Shown here piece by piece: positions 1 to 6,100 of a stretch of DNA of 11,187 nt (its first letter is position 1; every line of letters begins with the position of its first letter). The notes beneath the pieces are model-generated. The model was not told the DNA's origin. It worked only from the letters and a program-made list of their open reading frames with translations, and did not search any database. Origin of the DNA: Cephalothrix spiralis (Eukaryota > Nemertea > Palaeonemertea > Archinemertea > Cephalotrichidae); contig JAUCNG010379037.1 of the NCBI GenBank assembly GCA_032353305.1, positions 1 to 11,187 of the forward strand. Reading direction: 5' to 3'. A program made the translations under genes and the position numbers.

Positions 1-195
1 AAAGTTCCGTTCGGCGAAAATTCCGTCGGCGAAAGTGTTTTCGGCAAAAGTTCCTTTCGGCGAAAATTCCTTTCGGCAAAAGTTCCGTTCGGCGAAAATT
101 CCTTTCGGCGAAAGTTCCGTTCGGCAAAAGTTCCATTCGGCGAAAATTCCTTCGGCGCAAATTCCGTTCGGCGAAAGTTCCTTCGGCGAAAGTGC
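1..195. repeat. 16-bp minisatellite, about 12 units
   Basis: A tandem array whose unit is close to AAARTTCCNTTCGGCR, with mostly 16-bp and some 15-bp units. It runs from the window edge to about 195, where it decays into unique sequence, so the left end of the array is not seen. Most units contain TTCGGCGAA, a 4-bp inverted repeat (TTCG/CGAA) around one central base. Units alternate between AAAA and AAAG and between CCTTTC and CCGTTC, so a two-unit higher-order period is possible. Because 16 is not a multiple of 3, the array cycles through all three frames and yields an open frame of 63 codons at 35-226. That frame has no sign of being a gene. Confidence 0.92.
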
Positions 196-300
196 CTATC
201 CCGTATTTCCATTTCTTATTTTCTGATGTCTTGAAGTTATTAAAAAAATCTTGATGAATGTGAAGTCGATTTTAATGAGAAATATTTTGAAATTAGATTT

Positions 301-680
301 ATGTTTCTGCCCTTGAGGGCTCTGTCCGCTAGGAACTACGCTATGATGAAAATATTAGAATTATGTTCCGTTCTGCCTTTCTCCTTTTTTATATGAATAA
401 ATATAATGCATTGATTTGATCTTTATCTTTAAAAGTTGCACGATATACAAATTATATAGTATTTAAAGGTATTACATAAAATAATAACAACAAAGGGGCA
501 GTTGCCGCAAGGTTTTCGATTCCTCACCAAGTTAAAATAATTAAATTAAATCGCTTATAACCCTTATAAAGACTAGCCTAGTTCCTTGCTACCTGAGACC
601 TCCCGCGGGTGGTATTCAACCAATATACCGCGCGTCGTTCCGTAGGATGGCTCCGGCCGCTAGGAACTAGGCTACATAAA
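301..680. repeat. Dispersed motif GCTAGGAACTA(C/G)GCTA with an inverted pair
   Basis: GCTAGGAACTACGCTA at 328-343 recurs with one change at 659-674. Its reverse complement, with one mismatch, is at 574-589 (TAGCCTAGTTCCTTGC). The last two are arms of a 101-bp inverted repeat. The interior is GC-rich compared with its surroundings and includes a smaller GGTAT...ATACC hairpin near 612-629. A shorter relative, CTAGGAACTA, lies at 1595-1604. This looks like a small non-autonomous fold-back element plus a fragment, with no coding capacity. The family is not recognised. Confidence 0.6.
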
Positions 681-1417
681 TACCTAACTAACTTAATCAA
701 AACTGTGAAAATAGTTTAAAACGTTGAGAAATCAATCAGGAAGGAGGGGCGGGGTTAGAGGCCTTCTGAGAGATCTAAATTCTAAAAAAATTAATTTGAA
801 AAAAAATAATTTTTAAACATTTTTTAAAGATGTTAAAAGAGGTAGTGTTCCCCCCAAAAATATCAGCTCCTACAAAATGACCCGCCATATTTGTTTGGAA
901 GCATTCGATTAGGCATATCTTGTAAACCATATATAGACCGCGTTAGTGTTCAAAAATTGCTGTTGGTGGGTGTCTATTTTCTATGTTAAATTTGGAGGTG
1001 TTTCTCAACGCTGTGCATGATGAGCCTTATATTTCTGGAAAGCTGAATGAGTCTACTGTAACATATCAAAAAATCTCAATGAATAAATTTGAATATTTTT
1101 TTATATCTCTAGCTTAAAAAAATTTAATATTATATTTTTAACTATCTCTGTTATAATGGCATTTGGGCGGCAAATTTTTATTTTTCTCTCTCGCCATACA
1201 CGGATTTTTAGCCTAGAACATTGTTGATGCCTCAATAAAAAAAATATTTGGTTATGAAAAGTTAAAAAAATGAGTACTTTTTTATTGCATCAAACTTAGG
1301 AAATTTTTCAAAGAAAATCAATTCTTTCGCGGTTTTCCTTGATCGGCGTCACTGTGCGATGTTGTCTCGAATTTAATTATTTGTTCTTTGATATACAATT
1401 TTGTTAAACGTTTTTAG
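681..1417 (+). other. Non-coding, probable upstream intron of gene 1
   Basis: AT-rich sequence with poly-A and poly-T runs and no exon that could be recognised. The exon at 1418 begins in phase 1, so it must be joined to an upstream exon coding the CUB domain of gene 1. No such exon was found between here and position 1, which suggests an intron longer than 1.4 kb. The last bases (TTTTTAG ending at 1417) are a normal acceptor with a weak pyrimidine tract. Confidence 0.6.
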
Positions 1418-1546
1418 GTGTATGTACCAAAGATGAATTTCAATGTCAAGATAACATCCATTGTATACCATCTAGTTTAAAATGTGATGGATTTAAAAAT
1501 TGCAAAGATGGTTCAGATGAAGCTAAATTTTTTGCAAAATGCAGTG
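1418..1546 (+). CDS. Gene 1 exon: LDLa domain
   Basis: Acceptor TTTTTAG ends at 1417 and donor GTAAGT starts at 1547. Translation gives six cysteines in LDLa order: CT..EFQC, NIHCIP, LKCDGF, NCKDGSDE, AKCSG. The acidic C-terminal box CKDGSDE and the Asp of CDG are the residues that bind the structural calcium ion in this family, so the module should fold. The exon is symmetric (phase 1-1), the classic state for shuffled extracellular modules, and matches the LDLa exon of gene 2 at 7736-7858 in length (129 versus 123 nt) and phase. Confidence 0.93.
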
Positions 1547-2370
1547 GTAAGTGCTGTGACGCTTTAATTGAAGACATATGCATCTTTGATTAAACTAGGA
1601 ACTAAGAAATGTTCCGTAATGAAGCTCCCTCCTTTCGGGCTAAACCCGCAAACTTGCTTGCTTGGTCTTCAGTACTGATACTGAACATTTTCTGCGACGA
1701 TCTACACCTCTTCCATTTAGGACGCTAAGTAACAGTCGACTTCTTATATCTTACGGTCGATTTAGTAAGTGGGATTCCGAGAGTAAATCGAGATGCACCT
1801 CGTTCGGTGCTGTGGCCTGTTCGCATGAGGTAGCGCGCTCGCCTTTCAATCGGAAGGTTGGAGGTTCGAGACTTCCTAGGGGTACGAACACAGATCGGAT
1901 ACTGGGTGACTCGGTCAGTGTAAATACATGGAGTGAGACGCTGTCCCTCCTTTAAGGGTAAACCCGCCTCTAATCGGTACGTGTGTATATAGAAATAGAT
2001 TAGAGTGCGGTGCATACAGGTAACTGCTTGAGCAAGCTTAACGTATGTGTCTATTTTAAGAAGTTCACCTGACGCCAGTTGAGGTTACGCCTACTTCCTC
2101 AGCCAAGTTAAATACGGATTAAACCCGCAAAAAAGAATGACGGGAGTACTGGACTGAAGATGCCAGCGAAAGCACTCGGTGAGGCTATGACATTGCTTGC
2201 TGGATCACCAGTTCTGATACCGAATCTGAACAGTGTAAGTCACGTTTTGAAATAGAATTTGACATCAATTGGTAAATAATAGTTCTTCTTCTTTATTTCC
2301 AGGTGTCCAACAATTGGCAAGCATAATCCTCCTGTCATTGGGTTGTTTTATCGTCAAATATTTGGCATAA
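1418..2370 (+). CDS. Gene 1, 3' part: LDLa domain plus hydrophobic C-terminus
   Basis: Two exons join in frame: 1418-1546 (129 nt, phase 1 to 1) and 2303-2370 (stop TAA 2368-2370). The first encodes one complete LDL-receptor class A domain. The second encodes about 21 residues ending in a hydrophobic run (SIILLSLGCFIV, then KYLA and stop). The 5' exons, expected to carry a signal peptide and CUB domain by comparison with gene 2, lie outside the window. The product should be a small extracellular protein held at the surface by a C-terminal helix or a GPI anchor; the very short tail fits either. Unlike gene 2, no Thr-rich stalk exon is seen between the two exons. The AATAAA at 2406 supports the 3' end. 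The domain call is firm; the biological role is unknown. Confidence 0.85.
1624..2232 (+). mobile_element. Composite SINE-like repeat cluster
   Basis: This block has a tRNA-derived head (about 1810-1876) and internally repeated segments. CCCTCCTTTCGGGCTAAACC at 1627 is echoed by CCCTCCTTTAAGGGTAAACC at 1945, and a third ATTAAACCCGC lies near 2118. GCTTGCTTGGTCTTCAGTAC (from about 1657) with the following GATACTGAAC is echoed by TTGCTTGCTGGATCACCAGT (from about 2194) with GATACCGAATCTGAAC. This arrangement suggests two overlapping or nested copies of one short element. Nothing resembles a reverse transcriptase, so it is non-autonomous. The exact element ends and target-site duplication are not resolved. 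It sits wholly inside the last intron of gene 1. Confidence 0.65.
1809..1876 (+). repeat. tRNA-related SINE head (A and B boxes)
   Basis: The A-box-like TAGCGCGCTCGCC starts at 1831, and the B box GGTTCGAGAC is at 1863-1872, matching the Pol III B-box consensus GGTTCGANNCC closely. The T arm folds as GGAGG, loop TTCGAGA, CTTCC (1860-1876) with one G-U pair. The next seven bases (TAGGGGT) do not pair with the 5' side, so there is no acceptor stem and this is not a functional tRNA gene. It is typical of an internal Pol III promoter of a tRNA-derived SINE on the + strand. Confidence 0.75.
2303..2370 (+). CDS. Gene 1 terminal exon: hydrophobic C-terminus
   Basis: The acceptor TTTATTTCCAG ends at 2302. 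The coding part joins the preceding phase 1 exon to give G-VQQLASIILLSLGCFIVK-YLA and then TAA. The hydrophobic stretch of about 12-14 residues lies at the extreme C-terminus with only a few residues after it. That is short for a membrane helix and fits a GPI-attachment signal at least as well. The exon is the counterpart of 8789-8850 in gene 2 (68 versus 62 coding nt, same phase). Confidence 0.88.
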
Positions 2371-2405
2371 AAGTCGGCTGTAAAATTTGTATAAAAATAA
2401 CCTGA

Positions 2406-2411
2406 AATAAA
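2406..2411 (+). terminator. Gene 1 poly(A) signal AATAAA
   Basis: A canonical AATAAA 36 nt after the stop codon of gene 1, within GAAATAAAATGAAA. Cleavage would be expected roughly 10-30 nt downstream. This marks the end of gene 1, with a very short 3' UTR. Confidence 0.75.
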
Positions 2412-3087
2412 ATGAAATATTTTCTACTATCATCGCTCATTGGTTTTACAATCAGCATTTCAGTTTCTAAACAAAACATGATATGTTTTTGATTTGTTTT
2501 GAGTTACTTGTCTCAAAATTATGGTGCTTATTTTTATTGTCTTCTTTAGTTATACATGTACATGTGTACTAAGTAGGACCAAGGGCATATTACACATCTT
2601 GGTAGGACGTATGCAAAATTATAATACCTGACAATTATGTCACTCACAATTATATATTTCCATATTGTTTGTCTGAATGCCTCTTGATACTGCTTGAGAC
2701 GCAAATATTATGTTTAGGTTTTTTTTAATAAATTGGATAACGGATCCGCCGCCGCTCAAAACATTAAAATTAAAGCATTAAAATTTTTATTTTCTCTCGC
2801 CGCCGCGCCGCTGGGAACATTTATCGTCGCGTTCGGTTTTATTCCAATCATTTATAAAAATGCCTTATGGTTGAGTACATTTGTTTTGCTTCTCTTCTAT
2901 AGTAGGCCTATATGTTGATAGTTATGTCATGTTTATTGATAACGAAATGTGACGATTTGATAACAGTTTTAAGACGGAGATACTACTATATGTAAATGTT
3001 TATGTAAAACCTTGATTATGAGATCATGATAAGTCTCATAGTGTCTCATATGATATAAATTAGGTCGTTATTCATTAATCAACTTTT
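2412..3087. other. Spacer between genes 1 and 2
   Basis: About 680 bp of mainly AT-rich sequence. It contains TACATGTACATGTGTAC near 2551-2567 and the TAGGCCTA-like word near 2902. It also has a distinctly GC-rich patch at 2740-2850 with an open hydrophobic reading frame (see the separate entry). No exon of the CUB-LDLa family was seen. Confidence 0.6.
2733..2918 (+). pseudogene. Hydrophobic open frame, possible gene remnant
   Basis: A 61-codon open frame without an ATG; it opens at a TTG codon followed by GAT AAC GGA. It encodes DNGSAAAQNIKIKALKFLF and then a strongly hydrophobic stretch including SLAAAPLGTFIVAFGFIP. Codons from 2745 to 2840 are richer in G/C than the surroundings (GCCGCCGCT, GCCGCCGCGCCGCTG). 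The basic-plus-hydrophobic pattern with PLGTF recalls small membrane proteins such as the VMA21 type, but the second half does not match, and I could not find the continuation in any frame. It may be a decayed retrocopy, an isolated exon, or chance. Confidence 0.2.
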
Positions 3088-3094
3088 TATATAA
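3088..3094 (+). promoter_or_regulatory. Gene 2 TATA box
   Basis: TATATAA preceded by a T run, 38 nt upstream of the last base before the gene 2 start codon. A start site about 30 bp downstream would fall near 3118-3124 (AGTGTGCAGTT), leaving a 5' UTR of only about 10 nt. A second TATAAA at 3102-3107 is too close to the ATG to be the main element. Gene 3 has the same TATATAA word at 9413. Confidence 0.55.
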
Positions 3095-3131
3095 CTCTTT
3101 GTATAAAGTCTATCGAAGTGTGCAGTTAAAC

Positions 3132-3195
3132 ATGTTGACCGCTTACATTGTAATTGCATTTGTTGGACTCGCTGCGGCCGGCGATTATGATCCAG
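3132..3195 (+). CDS. Gene 2 exon 1: signal peptide
   Basis: ATG at 3132 starts MLTAYIVIAFVGLAAAGDYD, a textbook signal peptide: short n-region, hydrophobic core YIVIAFVGLAA, and small residues (AAAG) suitable for cleavage at about residues 16-17. The exon ends after 21 codons plus one base (CCAG, donor GTATTG), phase 1, exactly as exon 1 of gene 3 does. Confidence 0.9.
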
Positions 3196-6100
3196 GTATT
3201 GAATTGCATATTTTAGTTATTTAAAGAATTATTCTACTCGTAATCATTCAATTAAATTCATGCATAATTGTGATTCATGTAATTTAGATTTTTTTACACA
3301 GAATGATCTAGAATGTTATTGCTTCTATTTCTAACAAAATACCACATTTTTTTCAGTATATATGGAATCAACGACCCGGCTATCAATTATCAAAACTAAA
3401 GTAGTCCGACTTGTTCTAACTCATGATTCTGTTTACCTGCCAAATGCCGATAATAAGCTGTCGGTAAGTACATGTATGTACATCATTTACATGGGCCACT
3501 AATTCTATACCAATACCGTTATAGTACCGGTAGTAGAAAGAACCCGCAAAAAATAGAATTTTTGAGTTTGACTTTGAAAATGAGTTGATGTTGATCTTAG
3601 ACCTGGAATGATGGAAATTTAGTATGGGCGAAGTCATTAGTATAAATCCGGGTTTCTTTGAAAAATTGAATATTAAGCTTTCTTAAATACGGCTCAAACC
3701 ACCCAAAACCCTTATTCTAAGAGCAAATTTCGAATTTCAACGATGATCATTTTTACTAGAGTCATCTGTCTTACTTGTGATTGGTATGTTTTCATATGCC
3801 ATTGTTTAATTTAATTATATTTTATTCAGGCCTCCATCATGGGATGATGGGAGTCATGGAGATCTCGACAATAAAACCTTCAATGACTTTATTGAGTTAT
3901 TTCTGGGATCCCAAACTAAATATAGTATGCCATGGCATATGAAAACATACCAATCACTTTGTACAGAGATACATTAAGTGCCGACCCGCACATCAAAAAT
4001 ATTGCTTGCATTTATATGTCATTTGTGTTTGATACTTATTTTAATTTGATTATTAAATTCCAATTTTTCAGATACAAAGTAAAGCTCAGACTATGATGGT
4101 AATTGCGCCTAGAAAAATCGATATTGAAGGAACAATGCCAAACTGCGAATCGTCGAAACTGGTTGTAACCGATGTTAACACCAAAGAAATTTATGGTGGT
4201 TGGTATTTTTAATTTATTTTACTCATGTGACGAATCTGTAGTGAGAATAACAATTGTTATCACATATCTAACATAGGTGTCACTATACCCATAAATAACG
4301 AAATCATTTTATTACACTGGCGATTTTACTCATTCTTCAAGAATGCATAAAAAGTGGTAATTATGCAAATTAGGGGTTGTCTCTATTACCGAACTTCGAA
4401 TTAATACGCCAATATTTCAATCCGACTATAGGATATCGATTGATTATGTCTGTAGATGCTCATAAATCGTGTGCCTTACAATGTAGGTCACGTAGTCCGA
4501 TCGATAATTAATCGATGTTACGTTTTGATCACTAATGAAAAATGGCACATAATAAGAAAGAAATTTGCGATGAAATGGACATTAATTCGTTAAAATATAA
4601 CCTATAACGCATGGTATTTGACGAGTTATGCTGTGACCGACTGAAATTAAGAACCCTCGGTGCCGAATTATACCACATACCTACATATATGTGACCGACT
4701 GAAATTAAGAACCCTCGGTGCCGAATTATACCACATACCTTTAATACCTAACCGCATTTATTTCGTTATTTTGTTCACGGGCTGATATATGCATTGTACA
4801 GTATATTACCGAATCTTTTTTGTTCTCAAGAAAAAATATTGTGTTCTTCGGAAAGGGCGATGATTGTAAAATCATATTCTTCAAATTAACTATTTCGTAA
4901 AATTATATTTTATTCACTAAAGAGTTATTTATACTCATGAGAAAGGACGTTCAATATTAATTTCAATCTTCAATCCAATTTTTTTACAAGAACAAAAAGT
5001 GGTGGTTTTTGTATTCGAAATCACAGTTTGTTCAAAGAAAGTGCGTTTAACCTATTTATGAAGAAATTGTCACAATTTGTACGTTAGAAAGTCTAAAACT
5101 ATCTTGGCATCCGCAAGTAAAAAATAAATGATTTTTTTTCCATTATCAAGTTTTGCTTTTGAAAAAAGTGAACCATTATTTTTGCATACAGAAACAAGAA
5201 ACCCCTGCCACTTATACCCCCCAGGGCCAAAATTTGGAACATATTTTCTTGAAACTTACCAAGATTGTAATTATATTTTTTGAATCACTTTAAAAACATT
5301 ATGATATTAACAAATCACATTTTTTGTTTACAAGAAAGGTCAATTAATCTAAAATATGATCTTGTTTTGTAAATAACATTTTTTTCTCTACTGACGTTCT
5401 ACAAAAATTGTATCACAAACTTATATGTTATTCGTTAGAAAGGGTGTTTATTGTAAAACAACCTTTTTCTCATAAAATCACAATTTGTTCACTATAACGA
5501 AAGAGTTATTTGTACTATTTACATAAAATCACATGTTATCGTGATTGTTGGCCGAGTTCATTGTAGTATTGCAATTACCAAAAACATTCTGTTGTCAAAA
5601 ATCGGTGATTATTGTAAAAGAGGGGGTAACGGGTTAAAACGTGCAGCGTGATTTGCCAAAATTATCGCTACGTGCAACGTGATTTTTGGTTTGGACCGGC
5701 CTGAAAACGTGAAATTACCCTGACAGCGTGCATCGTGCAAGCCCAATACCGTTACGTGCATCGTGATTTTTAACATTATTTGGGCGTGAAACGTGACTTC
5801 TCAGATAAGATCAGATAATGTTGTCTTCAGGAGCGGAAAACCGATCGGGTGCCATTCAAGTCTTTGAATTTAAAAAACATGGCTTCCAACATGTCCAACT
5901 GTGTGGATCCGCGAGCCAGTCGTAAAAAAATGGAATAAAACTGTTGTAACGTTCGTGAAACGTGATTTCAAAATCCGTCATCGGTGGTCTGTCTGTGAAA
6001 GTCGATTTTTTGGCTCGTGAATTCGTGAATGAAGTTGATGATTATTATCGTATCACAATTTTGTTACAGAGTGGTGCGGAAAAACTCTACCAGAAAAATT

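Larger units (their letters stand above)
1547..2302 (+). other. Gene 1 last intron (756 bp)
   Basis: Starts with a consensus GTAAGT donor and ends in a pyrimidine-rich tract with AG at 2301-2302. About 600 bp of it (1624-2232) is repetitive, SINE-like sequence. I looked for a Thr/Ser-rich exon like that of gene 2 and saw none. Confidence 0.8.
4196..6069 (+). other. Gene 2 intron 3 (1.87 kb)
   Basis: A phase 1 intron, the longest of the gene. It carries the 51-bp duplication, the degenerate AT-rich tract and the CGTG-pair cluster, each described separately. The remaining parts (4196-4630, 4741-4816) are AT-rich with no recognised exon. The acceptor reads CACAATTTTGTTACAG, with a weak pyrimidine tract. 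Confidence 0.75.

Noticed and set aside
1-195. CRISPR-like repeat array
   Set aside because: Units are contiguous with no unique spacers and the context is an animal genome.
35-226. 63-codon open frame on the + strand
   Set aside because: It is the 16-bp minisatellite read through; the repetitive peptide has no domain and the frame depends on repeat length.
1809-1883. Functional tRNA gene
   Set aside because: A and B boxes and a T arm are present, but the bases after the T arm cannot pair with the 5' end, so there is no acceptor stem.
1662-1955. 97-codon + frame and overlapping 96-codon - frame (1725-2015)
   Set aside because: Both lie in the SINE-like cluster across the tRNA-derived head; no protein features.
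3416-3637. 73-codon - frame
   Set aside because: Overlaps gene 2 exon 2 and intron 2 on the opposite strand; composition not protein-like.
3820-3860. Possible extra exon after TTTTATTCAG inside the fold-back element
   Set aside because: The acceptor-like sequence is part of the repeat; the following frame shows no CUB similarity, and exon 2 to exon 3 join perfectly without it.
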